The notes under the pieces: generated by a model
What the model was told of the DNA's origin: nothing
The model's input: the letters and a program-made list of their open reading frames with translations, nothing else
Databases searched by the model: none
Source of the DNA: Rattus norvegicus
Taxonomy: Eukaryota; Chordata; Mammalia; Rodentia; Muridae
Assembly (NCBI RefSeq): GCF_036323735.1
Contig: NC_086032.1
Span: 45,563,335 to 45,627,334, forward strand
Direction of reading: 5' to 3'
DNA length: 64,000 nt
Made by a program: the position numbers and the translations under genes
Shown: positions 1-10,535 of the stretch, piece by piece
Position numbering within the stretch: the first letter of the stretch is position 1
Layout: every line of letters begins with the position of its first letter

Positions 1-122
1 TAAAAATTAGAATGTAGAAAATAAAGCCACAAATGCTGTGAGAATATGTAGATATAAGGAGATCCCATCGTAAATACGTAAGACTTAGGCTTAAAGAGCT
101 AGGGTACAAGAAGATAGGTTGA

Positions 123-541
123 CACTGAACTGAGAAAGGGACCCCCGTTGAAGGAATCAGAGAAAGAACTGGAAGAGCTTGAAGGAGCTCGAGACCCCTT
201 ATGAACAACAATGCCAAGCAACCAGAGCTTCCAGGGACTAAGCCACTACCTAAGGACTATACATGGACTGACCCTGGACTCTGACCTCATAGGTAGCAAT
301 GAATATTCTAGTAAGATCACCAGTGGAAGGGGAAGCCCTTGGTCCTGCTAAGACTGAACCCCCAGTGAACATGATTGTTGGGAGGGAGGGCGGCAATGGG
401 GGGAGGATGAACACCCAATGGGAGGGGAACACCCATAAAGAAGGGGAGTGGGAGGGATTAGGGGGATGTTTGCCTGGAAACCGGGAAAGGGAATAACACT
501 CGAAATGTAAATAAGAAATACTCAAGTTAATAAAAAAAAAA
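123..541 (+). mobile_element. 5'-truncated L1, 3' UTR only
   Basis: The sequence matches the 3' UTR of the full-length L1 at 54-62 kb read on its sense strand, including the G-rich purine stretch at about 375-470 and a terminal AATAAA-like run followed by A's (530-543). It starts abruptly inside the 3' UTR and carries no coding sequence. The flanks 108-122 and 542-556 form a 15-bp target-site duplication with one mismatch, so the insertion boundaries are well supported. Confidence 0.9.
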
Positions 542-556
542 AAGAAGATATGTTGA

Positions 557-1199
557 ACCATTTATATCGCTAATTGTTAAGATGTCCTCAAAACTCTATA
601 GATTTATGAGTATGAGTAGAAACTGGTAAGTGTGAACTAACAAATTTTAAAATGAACTAAAAATGTCAGGAAGATAGAGAACATGTCAACTGCTTCACAA
701 TACACTTGATAGAACACTAAGCATTTTCAAGGTACTTGTAACATTACATATTATCTACAAGTATTGGAAGATTAAAATATTCAGGAGAATACTCTGAATA
801 TAATTGAGGTGAGATAAAGTTAATCACAATAAAGTTATTCAGAAACTCCTCAATAAGAATGATTTTGAAATTAGCAATACATAGTTTTTTGAGAAGAAAA
901 TGTTTAGCCCTTATAAAAATGGTTCAAAGGAAAAACTATAATTGCAGGCCATTCTTATTCACCAGTACAGAAAGTTCTAAAGTGTTAGCTAACAGTCCAG
1001 TAGCACAGAAATGCATCAGTACACCCTAACCTGATGGACTATAGAAGAGGATTTACTACTGAAAGCATTTCCTAACAATATAATAATATTGATGGATGGA
1101 GATAAAGCATTTGATAGGATTTGATATCAGTTTTTCAGTTTAAAAGATTCGGTTTAAGAAATAATTTTCTACTAAATGATACCTATGCAGATCTGCACT
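557..1199. other. unassigned AT-rich DNA
   Basis: No open frame of note, no recognisable repeat and no RNA-like structure was seen. It separates an L1 3' end from the solo LTR. Confidence 0.5.
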
Positions 1200-1263
1200 A
1201 AAGAGTGTTGGCGCCAGCACCGACACGGTACCGAGAATCGGGCGAAAGCCTGCGGGATGAAAG

Positions 1264-1265
<2 letters not shown>

Positions 1266-1322
<57 letters not shown>
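1266..1322. repeat. (CA)n microsatellite inside the LTR
   Basis: An essentially pure CA dinucleotide run of about 57 bp in the R/U5 part of the solo LTR. The apparent His-Thr or Val-Cys frames here are repeat artefacts. Confidence 0.98.
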
Positions 1323-1325
<3 letters not shown>

Positions 1326-1356
1326 TATCGTGTCATGCCAGGAGAGGAAGAGAGGG

Positions 1357-1358
<2 letters not shown>

Positions 1359-1426
<68 letters not shown>
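1359..1426. repeat. (GA)n microsatellite inside the LTR
   Basis: A pure GA run flanked by less regular purine-rich sequence (1335-1470). On the LTR sense strand it is a pyrimidine tract just downstream of the poly(A) signal. Confidence 0.98.
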
Positions 1427-1431
<5 letters not shown>

Positions 1432-2124
1432 TGGGAGAGAGGAAGAGCGGGAGAAGAGTGAGAGTGAGCGTCTCCTGTAGCTTTATTCACCACTTATATA
1501 CCCAAGTTCTCCAGGTAGAAAATATCTGGGAAGCACAGTGGGAAACCCTGGCTCCTGACTACCTGGCTGTGACTTCAGTAACAAAAGACCAACTAGGAGA
1601 TCTGAATTAATTAGGGAGAAATCCGAGAAGAGCAGCCTAAATTTCAAGGATAAAGGCTGAGGGAGCAAAAGGCAGAAGTAACTTGACCACCACTCAGGTG
1701 TGGTCCAGGTGTGTCAGTTCCACATGCATCAGCCGGGCTCAGCAGAGGTCATGTAGTGGAGACACTGGGTGTTTACTATGGTCTTTTCTTCCTGTGCCGT
1801 AAATACATGGGAGAGGCCTCTGTCCAACATGACTTCTTAACTGTGGCCATACAGTTACAAAGTGGCCAGGCCCAAATCCAATATGGCTAACTACAAAAGA
1901 GGATATGTAATGTTGGAATCATGATGTATTTTTTTTCTGAGGAAGGGGAAAAGTAGATATTGTCTTTTGTTTTCATTTGAACTTAGCAGTAGTGAGGACC
2001 TTGAATTATAGATTTTGCTGAATATAAAAGCCTGAAACAGTAGGTATTTTCATTAATGTCTTTCTTCCTCTTATTGTTTTTGTTCCTTTTCCCTTTTATT
2101 AAACTGAAAATAGTTTTTTTAATT

Positions 2125-2263
2125 CAATATATGGGTTCCCCTCCTCCTACTCCTCCCAGATTCTTTCTACCTTCTATCCACCTAAATCCTGCCCTGCTTT
2201 ATCTCTTTCACTAGAAAATACACAGAACTTTAAAAATTAGATAAAATAAAAACAAACCAGAAT

Positions 2264-2325
<62 letters not shown>

Positions 2326-2448
2326 CCAAATTAGAAACACAAGAAACACATACAGTTCAGAGACACTCACAGAGAAATCACACAGAATCACAAAATAGGA
2401 AACCATAACATACAAGCAAAAGATCTATAAGATTAAATAAAAGGCTCA
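2125..2448. mobile_element. old Lx-type L1 fragment, left part
   Basis: The pyrimidine-rich stretch followed by AT/CA-rich sequence resembles the long 3' region of older murine L1 (Lx-type) elements. This is family recognition from memory. It contains a (CA)n expansion and is interrupted at about 2449 by a younger L1, then appears to resume at 2911. Confidence 0.55.
2266..2322. repeat. (CA)n microsatellite
   Basis: A perfect CA run of about 57 bp inside the old L1 fragment. Confidence 0.98.
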
Positions 2449-2450
2449 TT

Positions 2451-2910
2451 TTTTGGATTTTTTTTATTTGCATCTCAAATGTTATTCCCCTTCCTTGTTT
2501 TCCGTCCATATGTCCTCTTTTCCCTCCCCCTCCCCCTTCTTCTAAGAGGGTGTTCCCTGTCCCCAACCACCCCTCTCTTGCCCTGACATTCCTCTACACT
2601 GGGGGGTGTCCATCCTTGACAGTACCAAGGGCTTCTCCTATTCGTGTCCAACAAGGCCATCCTCTGCTACAAATGCAGCTGGAGCCATGGGTCTGTCCAT
2701 GTGTACTCTTTGGGTAGTGGTTTAGTTCCTGGGAGCTCTGGTTGGTTGATATTGTTTTTCTTATGGGGTTGCAAGTCCCTTCAGCTCCTTCAAATCTTTC
2801 TCTAACTCCTCCAATGTTGACCATATTTTCAGTTCAATGGTTTGCTGCTAGCATTCACCTCTATATTTGTCATGCTCTGGCTGAGCCTCTCAGGAGACAG
2901 CTATATCAGG
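2451..2910 (-). mobile_element. 5'-truncated L1, 3' UTR, inserted in the Lx fragment
   Basis: The minus strand shows the L1 3' UTR order: the T-rich end (A tail) on the left, then the C-rich complement of the G-rich tract, then the 'AAGCTCC..GGTTGG' region up to the block next to the ORF2 stop. The flanks AGGCTCATTTTTT (2442-2454) and AGGCTCATCTTTT (2908-2920) look like an imperfect TSD, although the right copy overlaps L1-like sequence. Confidence 0.85.
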
Positions 2911-3175
2911 CTCATCTTTTAAAAAACCCTCCTGTTAAGTTATAGCAAACTATTCAGAAGAAGAGGCAGAAGGATTGGAAGAGCCAGTAGGGTGGAGAAA
3001 CCAAAGAAACAAAGCCTTCTATGCCCAACAGGACTGATCCACATATGAATTCACAGAGACAAAGCATACACAGGGCCTGTACAGGTCTAAGCCTGATAGT
3101 GTCCCAGCACTGAGAGGGGAAGTGGACTCAAGTCCCTATTCCTAACTTAGAAGCTATCTCCAGTTAATACCTACT
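2911..3175. mobile_element. old Lx-type L1 fragment, right part
   Basis: Continues the old L1 3' region broken by the insertion at 2451-2910. Recognition rests on remembered Lx-type sequence with moderate divergence. Confidence 0.45.
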
Positions 3176-3277
3176 CATTAAATATTCACTTTTTTAATGA
3201 CATTTCCTTTTCTTCTACAAAATTTTTATTGAAGTTACCTCTTCAGATTTGGAAAGGCATTGATTTCCCTTAATGTT

Positions 3278-3440
3278 GCCTCCCATTGCTGTGATAAAAC
3301 AGCCCTATAAAAGTAACTTAAAGCATAATATATTTATTTATTAGAAATAACATTTTCTATTGTAATAGTTCTATGTTGCAATCCATCATTGCAGGGAAGT
3401 CAAGACTGAGGAACTCGAACAAGCTAATCACATTAAATCC
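3278..3440 (-). repeat. degraded medium-reiteration rodent repeat
   Basis: The stretch containing TTGCTGTGATAAAACA followed by a 'CAATCCATCATTGCAGGGAAGTC'-type block resembles the reverse complement of the repeat at 7363-7765. It is strongly diverged. The family is not assigned. Confidence 0.4.
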
Positions 3441-3499
3441 ACAGGCAAAAGTAGAATTAATGCATGCATGCTTTTGCTTAGCTCACTTTCTACACCCTT

Positions 3500-4265
3500 T
3501 TAAAATTATTATTATTAATCATTCCATTTGTTTACATCTCAAATGATATCCCACTTCTCAGTTACCCCTCCACAAACCCTCATTACACATCCACCCTCTT
3601 CTTCCCCTTTGACTCTGTGAGAGTACTCCCTGACCCACCCACTCTCCTGTCCCGCTGCTCCAGCATCTCCCTCCAATGGGACATCAAACCTCCACAGGAC
3701 TAAGGGCCCTCCATTCCCATTGATGTCAGACAAGGCCATCCTCTGCTACATGTGTATCTGAAGTCATGGATCCTGCCATGTACACTCCTTGGTTGGTGGT
3801 CTAGTCCCTGGGAGCACTAGGTGGTCTGACCAGCTGATGTTGTTCTTCCTATGGAGTTGCAATCCTCCTCAAGTCTCCAGTCTTTCAGCCAGCGCCTCCA
3901 CCAGGGTCCTTGGGCTCAGTCTGAGGGTTGGCTCCAAGCATCCACATCTGCATTGGTTAGTTGTTGGCTGAACCTCCCAAGGAGCAACAATACCAGGTTC
4001 CTATCAGCAAGTATCTCTTGGCAACAGCAACAGTGTTGGGTTTGGTGTCTGCAGACAGGATGGATCCCCAAGTGGGGAAGTCCCTGAATGGCCCTTCCTT
4101 CAGTTTCTACTCCATTTTTTATCCCTGTTCTTCCTTTGGACAGGAATATTTCTGGGTTAAAAACATTGAGATGGGTGGGTGGCTTCATTCCTTGACCAGG
4201 GACATACCTATCTATACTCTATGGCAATTCAGAATCTCCTGGCCAGGGAATAGAGCCACCCACAA
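3500..4265 (-). mobile_element. 5'-truncated older L1, 3' UTR
   Basis: Follows the same block order as the other minus-strand L1 3' UTRs (3580-4260) but is noticeably more diverged than the copies at 28 and 54 kb, which suggests an older subfamily. Frames seen here are antisense artefacts. No clean TSD was found. Confidence 0.8.
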
Positions 4266-4617
4266 TGGCTTTCTCACATTGATGAACAAAATCAAGATAA
4301 TTTCCCACAAACTACTCTTGTCTCATCTCTCCAATCTTTACTGAGACTTCCTTATCAGAATCAATTTTCACAGCACTGGTATGTGACTGAACATACATGA
4401 GATCTTTTGTGGGGTAGATAACATTGCATCTTTTAATCCTGATATTATTTCCATGGTACTGGTGAGACTCTAAGGGCTCATAGAATTGGATTAAAGATGT
4501 GATTTGTTTTGTAAATAAAATAAATATGATTATTTTATTTACTATAATAAAGTTATCCCTTATAGCAAAAAAGAAGTGGCACTTACAAAATTATCCTAAA
4601 GAATTTTATTTATTTTT
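4266..4617. other. unassigned AT-rich DNA
   Basis: No repeat or gene recognised. Confidence 0.5.
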
Positions 4618-4752
4618 TGTTTTCAAAACAAGATTTCACTATATGGATGACCTGGAGCTTTCGAAACAGACCAAGTTGGCTTTGAACTCACAGAGAACCA
4701 CTGGCCTCTACCTCCCACATGTTGGAATTGAAAGCGTGTATCATTATTCCTG
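4618..4752 (-). mobile_element. B1 SINE (7SL-derived), diverged
   Basis: On the minus strand the sequence follows the B1 body: an A-rich end (plus-strand T-rich at 4610-4625), then the conserved 'GACCAAGTTGGCTTTGAACTC' and 'CCTCCCACATGTTGGAATTGAAAGC' blocks in reverse complement. The divergence indicates an old copy. Confidence 0.75.
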
Positions 4753-4935
4753 TCTTTCATATATTCATATACACATGAATTGCACACATGAATATTTGTA
4801 TTCATGTACACATATTCAGAACACATATGTAAAAGTCTCTTTAGAAAGTACATGCAAGAATTTTTTGCCACTATCATAAAAAGTAGTGCCTTGATTTAAC
4901 TAGACAATGAAAATTTGGTTTGATTCTAAGAATTT

Positions 4936-4936
<1 letters not shown>

Positions 4937-4971
<35 letters not shown>

Positions 4972-5120
4972 TTTGATGTATTTTGGGAAGTAAACACATG
5001 CCATGGTGAGCATGTGTATTTCAGAGGACAACTTTGTGAATTGACAATCATGTTAGTTCCAGATGTTGTTCTCAATGGGCTAGGCCTCTTGGCAAACACT
5101 TTTGCCTTTCCAAATCATTT
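4937..5120 (+). mobile_element. (GT)n run leading into a B3-type SINE
   Basis: A (GT)n run at 4937-4969 leads into 'GCCATGGTGAGCATGTG' and 'CAGAGGACAACTTTGTGAATTG', blocks typical of the rodent B3 (B2-related) SINE. The segment ends in a diverged tRNA-like part at 5060-5110. Confidence 0.65.
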
Positions 5121-5254
5121 TGTCTGACTACAAATTCATTTCTCATTGGTTGTTTGAGAATACAACAATAGCACTTTAATTCACATCATAATTAATACTT
5201 GAAATGTCTAGTCTTTTTCACTTATTAATATTGTATATGTAGAAAGTCATCCCT

Positions 5255-5345
5255 TTTTATATTTTTCTGTGTTGTGGTGAGAATCAAACCTGGGACCTTG
5301 TGTCTGCTAAACAAGTGCTTTTGATATCTCTATACCTTCATACTT
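5255..5345 (-). mobile_element. ID-like (tRNA-Ala-derived) SINE head, degraded
   Basis: In reverse complement the block around 5283-5325 reads as a tRNA-like head with a B-box-like 'GGTTTGATTC' element, similar in order to the better-preserved ID at 7881-7988. It could equally be the ID-derived half of a B4 element. Confidence 0.5.
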
Positions 5346-6486
5346 CATCTATCAAATAAAAAACTAACCAAGGTAAATCTTAAAAGTAAATGCAGATGGC
5401 CATGTATAAAGAGAAAATCCTAACAGACACAAGAAATTAAGAGGAGATGCCTGTGAAGACAACAGACAGGTCAACAGTACTGGACAGCCCTCTGCAGAAA
5501 TACAACGATCCAATAATATCTTTATCTCAAAGACTTTATAAACACATTAATGTCCCTTTTCTCCAGGAAGTTAAAATCCAAAAGCCCTATTGACTTAGAT
5601 ACCATGTTACATTTTATAAATTGATCTCTGCAGCACTTATACTATTAGAGAAACATTGGAACATCTTAAGAAGGAATTCTCAGACCTGGAATAAATTTCC
5701 AATAAAAGGAGGAAACACCTTAAAAAAAATCCACAAATGCTATTTAAAATGAAAACAATGTACTAAATATGTTGTTCATTGTCAAGAATAGTAAAAGTCA
5801 TCAAAGCCAAGGAAGAGTAGGATAGTGAGGGAGAGTGGTGGGAGCAGACACTGGGAGCAGATAATGAAAAATGATAGTGCAATAGAATCATGAGAGAAAA
5901 TAGTGCAAGCAGACACTGGAATAGACAGAGTGGATAGTGGGAAGACAGTGGAAATAGACAATGGAAAGAAAGCCACTCTAGTTATTCAGCTCTGTCTCTC
6001 AGGAACATTGCTTTCTTCCTTTTCACTCTATCAAAGCTTCTTGAGCATGTGAATGTGGTTACATTTCTGTACATGTCATTCTTATGATATCCTTCCATAA
6101 TGAAACTGTTATAAAGCGTAGTCCTACTTCACTTGCTGAAATTTGATAAAGATTTTCACAGAATCTAATCACATCTTATTTTCTTTTAGTAGTTGAGTTG
6201 ATTTTAATTGTTTTTAATAAAAGAAATTCATGCTAAATTACTAATTATAATTAAGTTATTGATTGCTCACCGTATATATTCTAGAATTTGGAAAAAAAGT
6301 ATATCCAAAATTTAATTAAATTTATACTTGTTAACAAAATTTATAAGTTGCTTCCTCTAATGAATTTAGTAAAATTATTTCAATTTATGGAGACCAGACC
6401 ATTAAATATAATTAATGATAATCTAAATCAGATTAAGTAAGTTTTGGAGAATAAAAAACACATACATCTCTTTTACTAAGTTCAAT
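5346..6486. other. unassigned DNA with a short degenerate purine repeat
   Basis: Around 5820-5965 the motif AGACACTGG/AGACAATGG recurs in loosely repeated purine-rich units. The rest is AT-rich and unrecognised. No gene is supported. Confidence 0.45.
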
Positions 6487-6497
6487 TAAAAAGAGGT

Positions 6498-6506
6498 GGT
6501 GTGTGT

Positions 6507-6558
<52 letters not shown>

Positions 6559-6571
6559 TGTGTGTGTGTGT
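6498..6571. repeat. (GT)n microsatellite
   Basis: A GT run of about 74 bp with one interruption (GTAT near 6551). Confidence 0.97.
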
Positions 6572-6790
6572 TGATGTACATTCATGTTTGCCTGAGTGTA
6601 CATCTTCCCATGTGGAGTAGTGCATATGAATGAAGATGAAGGTCAAATGTCACCATTGGTTTTGTTCTTCAGTACAGCCATCTGCATGGTCTCTCAAAGA
6701 TATGAACAAAATCATTGAAGATGTTGGGCCAGATAATGTCTCTGCCTTTCCAATGCTAGGATTAAAGTGTGTACTTCCATGCACATTTTT
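6572..6790 (-). mobile_element. B4-type SINE, diverged
   Basis: Shares block order with the plus-strand element at 18776-19115 but in reverse complement (AGGTCAAATGTC, CTCAAAGATATGAAC, CCAATGCTAGGATTAAAG). The neighbouring (GT)n fits the A/CA-rich tail of such elements. Confidence 0.55.
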
Positions 6791-6999
6791 ATTTTTAAAA
6801 TGTGAGCTCTGAGAATAGGCTTTTCATGCGTATAGCATACACAATTTAATGGACTGAATTATCTTGCTAGCTCTTAGGCTGATATTTTTAAATAGTACTA
6901 ATTTTGATAATTGTCATGGTTTAAATATAAGTTTAATAAATATCTCTTTTCAGAATATTTTATGTTAAACTATTTTAATTAAAATAGAATTATATCAAT

Positions 7000-7191
7000 T
7001 TCCTCCTTCCATCTCTCAGTATTGTTTCTCTCCAATTCTCCCCATGTTTCCTACTCTTTTCCCTTTATATTATTATTGTTATATATGTGTGTGCACAAAC
7101 ATATCTGTATATATCTATGTATCTGTGTATCTGTCATCTTTCTTCCTATCTATCTACCTACCTGCTGAGAATCCATTTTGTTGTTTTTTTC

Positions 7192-7223
<32 letters not shown>

Positions 7224-7362
7224 ACTGGTTCTAGGGTTGACCACTCACCACTGGGAAGCCAAAAGGGGGCTCATCACTAGGAGCGAATAATTCTGTTTCT
7301 CCTCACAGTCATTAGTTTGCCATAGTTTTTTTGGTACACAGTGATTAGATTCCCCTTCCCAT
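7000..7362. mobile_element. old Lx-type L1 fragment
   Basis: A C/T-rich stretch followed by ATATGTGTG/TATCTATG-rich DNA, a (CA)n run (7190-7225) and 'GGTTGACCACTCACCACTGGG' resembles the long 3' region of older murine L1s. It seems to continue at 7766 after an insertion. Orientation is not certain. Confidence 0.5.
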
Positions 7363-7765
7363 TGTACTTGACTAGTTTTGTGTGTCAATTTGATGCAAGC
7401 TGGAGTTAGGAAAAGGAGCCTTAGTTGTAGAAATGCCTTCATGAGACCCAGATATAAGGCATTTTCTCAACTAGTGGTCAAGGTGGGAGGACCCAGTCTA
7501 TTGTGGGTGGGGCTGTCCCTGGGCTGGTGGTCTCGGGTTCTATAAAAAGCAAGCTGAGCAAGCCAGGGGAAGTAAGCCAATAAGAAACATCCCTCCATGG
7601 CCTCTGTATCGGCTCCTGCTTCCTGACTTGCTTGAGTTCCAGCCCTGACTTCCTTGGATGATGAAACAGCACTGTGTAAGCTGAATAAACACTTTCCTCC
7701 TCAACTTGTTTCTTGGTCATGATGTTTGTGCAGGAATAGAAACCCTGACTAAGACATCCATTAAT
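7363..7765 (+). repeat. rodent medium-reiteration repeat, well-preserved copy
   Basis: The segment from 'TTGTGTGTCAATTTGATGCAAGC' to 'GAAACCCTGACTAAGACA' contains an internal AATAAA (7683-7688) and is clearly related to copies at 15690-15965 and 49985-50310, which share GGAGGG.CCA, TCCCTGGG.., ATAAAAAGCAAGCTGAG and 'GAATAAAC.CTTTCCT' blocks in the same order. I recognise it as a common dispersed rodent repeat but do not assign a family name. Confidence 0.65.
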
Positions 7766-8720
7766 GGACATTGAGATTGCCATCATTCTAGTCTTGTTTG
7801 TACAGCTATTTCTAGGAATAAAACTATTTCACAGCAAACTTCCTCATATTCTTTTCTTATAGTCTTTCCATCCCATTTTCTTTTTTTTTTTTTTTTTTTG
7901 GTTCTTTTTTTTCCGGAGCTGGGGACCGAACCCAGGGCCTTACGCTTCCTAGGTAAGCGCTCTACCACGAGCTAAATCCCCAGCCCCGTCCATCCCATTT
8001 TCAATGATGTTCTCTGATCCATAGATGCAGAATCTATGTGAGTTTTTCTGTTGGAGCTAGGCTCTCCTTGGTCAATTGACCTTTTCATTGTGCTCAGTTG
8101 TGATTTTCTGTAATGGTCTTCATTTTCTGTAAGAGGAACCTTCTTTTTCTTTTAAATGAGAGTTGTTGACTATACTTATCTGTTGAGTATAAGATGGAGA
8201 TTTTAAAGGTAGTGAAAATTTATGGTAAAGCAGTCAAATAGCAGTAGTAGTTTCTTTTCTACGGTACATGGCATCATTATCATGGGAGAGCTGGTTTTCA
8301 GTACCAGGCCTGATATCCCTACTGTTGAGTGGGTTTTAAGTCCAATTTGACATCTGTTGGTGACAGCCAACATGTGAATGTTACTCCTTGCATATTTTAT
8401 GTGTATCTTGCCGTGTTGCTCATTGTTGTGGTTCATAAGTGTTACATCTTGGTAGAATTGTTTATGTGCTTTGTTCCCCTAGCAGCTTGCACAGTATTTT
8501 CTGGAAGAATGGATGCTAGACTGTAAGCAATAGGCTTTTAAGTCTGACTCAGCTTGAATAGTCTGAGTCCAAGTGGTAAGTGTATGTATGGTGTCTTCAG
8601 CAATGGGGACCTACCCTCAACCTCTAAAGGAGAATTAAGGCCTATTCTTCAAAGACTGGACAATTCCATAGATACTTTCAGTGACATCCACAGCTGCTCT
8701 CTTTGTAGTATCCAGGAAAT
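7766..8720. mobile_element. old Lx-type L1 fragment, continued, with ID inserted
   Basis: Resumes the long Lx-like region after the 7363-7765 insertion. Recognisable blocks lie at 7830-7860, 8085-8160 and 8290-8460 (around 'GGTTTTAAGTCCAATTTGACA' and 'CATTGTTGTGGTTCATAAG'). It is interrupted by the ID at 7881-7988. There is no open reading frame of interest. Confidence 0.55.
7881..7988 (-). mobile_element. ID SINE (BC1/tRNA-Ala derived)
   Basis: In reverse complement it starts GGGGCTGGGGATTTAGCTC, carries a B-box-like GGTTCGGTCCC and the CCCCAGCTCCGG end, and finishes in an A-rich tail. It lacks 'AGT' within the A-box region compared with the ID at 58.7 kb. A perfect 14-bp TSD TCCATCCCATTTTC flanks it (7867-7880 and 7989-8002), so this is an L1-mobilised insertion. 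Confidence 0.95.
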
Positions 8721-8739
8721 GGAGACAACTAAATGTCAC

Positions 8740-9390
8740 TGAACAAATTAATAATGAAAATGTGGTGCTTACAATCCCTAACACTATTAATGATACTCTG
8801 TTATGTTTGCAAGATAGGAGCATGTTCTACTCTGAGAGGCTCGATTCAGCAGGTGACTCAGACAGATATAGACACCCACAGCCAAAAAGTGAATGGAGCT
8901 TGGAGAATCTTATGGAAGAATAGGAGGAAGGACTGTGGGCACTGAAGGGAATAGGAATTCCACAGGAAGACTAACATGTTCAATTAACCTGGGCTCTTGG
9001 GGTACTCAGAGTCTGAACCATCAACTAGACATACATGGCTGGACCTAGACCTCCCTGCTTATATGTATCAGATGTGCAGCTTGGCGTACATGTGGGTCCC
9101 AAACAACTGTAGTGGGGGCTATCCCAAAAGCTGTTGCCTGTATGTGGGATATTTTCTTTTAGCTCTGCTACCTTGTCTGGCTTCAGTGGGAGAGAAAACA
9201 CCTAGCCTCAAAGAGACTTGAAGTGCCAGGGTAAAGGATATGGGGGTGAGGTGGGGTGGGCATCTACTCAGAGGAGAAGGGGAGGCAGGACAGGAGATTG
9301 ATTGTAGGAGGGGGTGAGCTGGAGGGGAACAGTGAGCAGGATGTAACATGAATAAATAAAAAAATAAAAAAATAAATTTAATTTAAAAAA
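8740..9390 (+). mobile_element. Lx-type L1, 3' UTR with A-rich tail
   Basis: Contains 'ACACTATTAATGATACTCTG', 'CACCCACAGCCAAAAAGTG' and a G-rich purine tract (9240-9340), and ends ATGAATAAATAAAAAAATAAA (9349-9390). The same blocks occur at 44220-44340. The A-rich end fixes the plus orientation. It may be the 3' part of the same element as 7000-8720. Confidence 0.7.
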
Positions 9391-9859
9391 AGAAAATGTG
9401 GTAATTATACACAATAAATTTCAGCTTTAAAGAAAATGAAATTGTAAAATGTGTTAGTAAACTGATGAACTTAGGGATGATTGCATAACTCAGACTCAGA
9501 AAGACAAGCACTGAATGTTCTCTCTCATCTAGGATTTTTAGTTGCAAATCCTCAGATGGAAGTGTAAAATATGTAACCATGGAGCAAGGAATCAGGGTTT
9601 TGATGGGCAACAGCAGGATGCAGTTGATGTGGGAAACAGGAAAAACATGGAGGGAGGCTCCAACTAAGGAGGAAAGGAAGAAAGTCAACATAGAATAACA
9701 ATGAAGGATGAGGGACATACATGACCCGGGAAATCATTATTTTATAGTAACATAACACTTCATACAGCACATGTAAGATAAAGAAAGTTATACAATTGGG
9801 CTGACAATGTTTACCACAAGAACCATAGACTAACAAAGATATCAGGATCAGGCGAGAGA
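9391..9859. other. unassigned DNA
   Basis: No feature recognised. The minus-strand open stretch around 9383-9836 is not similar to any protein I know. Confidence 0.45.
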
Positions 9860-10139
9860 GACCTTCTTTTTATTTTATTTATTTATTTATTTTATTAGAT
9901 ATATTTATTTACATTTTAAATGTTATTCCTGGTTTCCTGTCCATAAGTCATCTATCCCCTTCCCCTTCCCCTCCCTATAAGGGTATTCCCCCTCACCCAC
10001 CCCCCTTACCACTTACCCGCCCCCCCTGACATTCCTCTGCATTGAGGGTCTAACCTGGGCAGGACCAAGGGCTTCCCCTTCCACTGGTGCCCAACAAGGC
10101 AATCCTCTGCTACTTATGCAGTTGGAGCCATGGGTTGGT

Positions 10140-10155
10140 CCATGTATAGTCTTTT
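10140..10155. repeat. target-site duplication, left copy
   Basis: CCATGTATAGTCTTTT, identical to 13038-13053. It lies at an L1-endonuclease-like TTTT/purine site within the older L1 3' UTR. Confidence 0.9.
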
Positions 10156-10159
10156 TTTC

Positions 10160-10282
10160 CCCAATTGATAAGATATAATTGCCCAATTAAACATACAAAG
10201 CCCAGTACCATCCATCCCTTAGGAACATTGATAACAACTTGTAAATACACAGAGCAGAATCTTAACATCACCTGCCATGGCT
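10160..10282 (-). repeat. 3' R region of the LTR-element RNA copy
   Basis: 123 bp aligned without gaps to 12899-13021 at an offset of 2739, about 96% identical. It is preceded on the sense side by U3 and followed by only a few A's before the TSD, as expected for the 3' end of a polyadenylated retroelement RNA. Confidence 0.85.
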
Positions 10283-10521
10283 TCTCCCCTCTCTCTCTCC
10301 AGTCTCTACCTTTCTGTCCTAGTCTCCTCCTCTTCCTTCAAACTTCTCTCCCACCCATCCTTCCTTCTCATCCAATGACAGGCCTCCTTCTATCTTGTGC
10401 CTGCCCCTCACCTGTACTTTACAAATTCAATGGGGAGGTTCTGAGTGTGTGACTAGGCAGCTGTCCTTGAGGCACTGGAATTAGCATCAAAATACAGATA
10501 ACTTCAGGGCAAACCACAACA
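10283..10521 (-). promoter_or_regulatory. U3 of the LTR-element RNA copy
   Basis: Lies between the polypurine tract and the 3' R. It begins TGTTGTGG on the sense strand, mirroring the CAACA at the end of U5. It is present only at the 3' end, which is the RNA arrangement. Confidence 0.75.
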
Positions 10522-10535
10522 TTTCCCCCTTTTTG
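10522..10535 (-). other. polypurine tract (plus-strand primer)
   Basis: The sense strand reads AAAAAGGGGGAAA immediately before the TG that starts U3, the canonical position and composition for priming plus-strand DNA synthesis. Confidence 0.8.

Larger units (their letters stand above)
1206..1895 (-). mobile_element. solo LTR of a class II-type (ERVK-like) endogenous retrovirus
   Basis: The 690-bp block has TG...CA termini in both readings (begins TGTTGGCGCC and ends GGCTAACTACA on the plus strand). It is flanked by a perfect 6-bp duplication AAAGAG (1200-1205 and 1896-1901), the size expected of a class II retroviral integrase. On the minus strand there is a TATA box TATATAAG (1493-1500) followed at once by AATAAA (1482-1487), so the element is transcribed leftward. 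No gag, pol or env sequence adjoins it, so it is a solo LTR left by LTR-LTR recombination. The part downstream of AATAAA contains long CA and GA microsatellites. The family name is not assigned. Confidence 0.82.

Noticed and set aside
1140..1610. Open frames of 91-144 codons over the CA/GA microsatellites
   Set aside because: They consist of dipeptide repeats from simple-sequence DNA inside an LTR and have no protein-like remainder.
5810..5970. Possible minisatellite
   Set aside because: The AGACACTGG-like motif recurs too irregularly to define a unit or period.
7881..7988. tRNA gene
   Set aside because: The tRNA-Ala-like head with pol III boxes ends in the ID-specific CAGCTCCG plus A tail and is flanked by a TSD, so it is an ID SINE. 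The same applies at 58635-58730 and 36397-36458.
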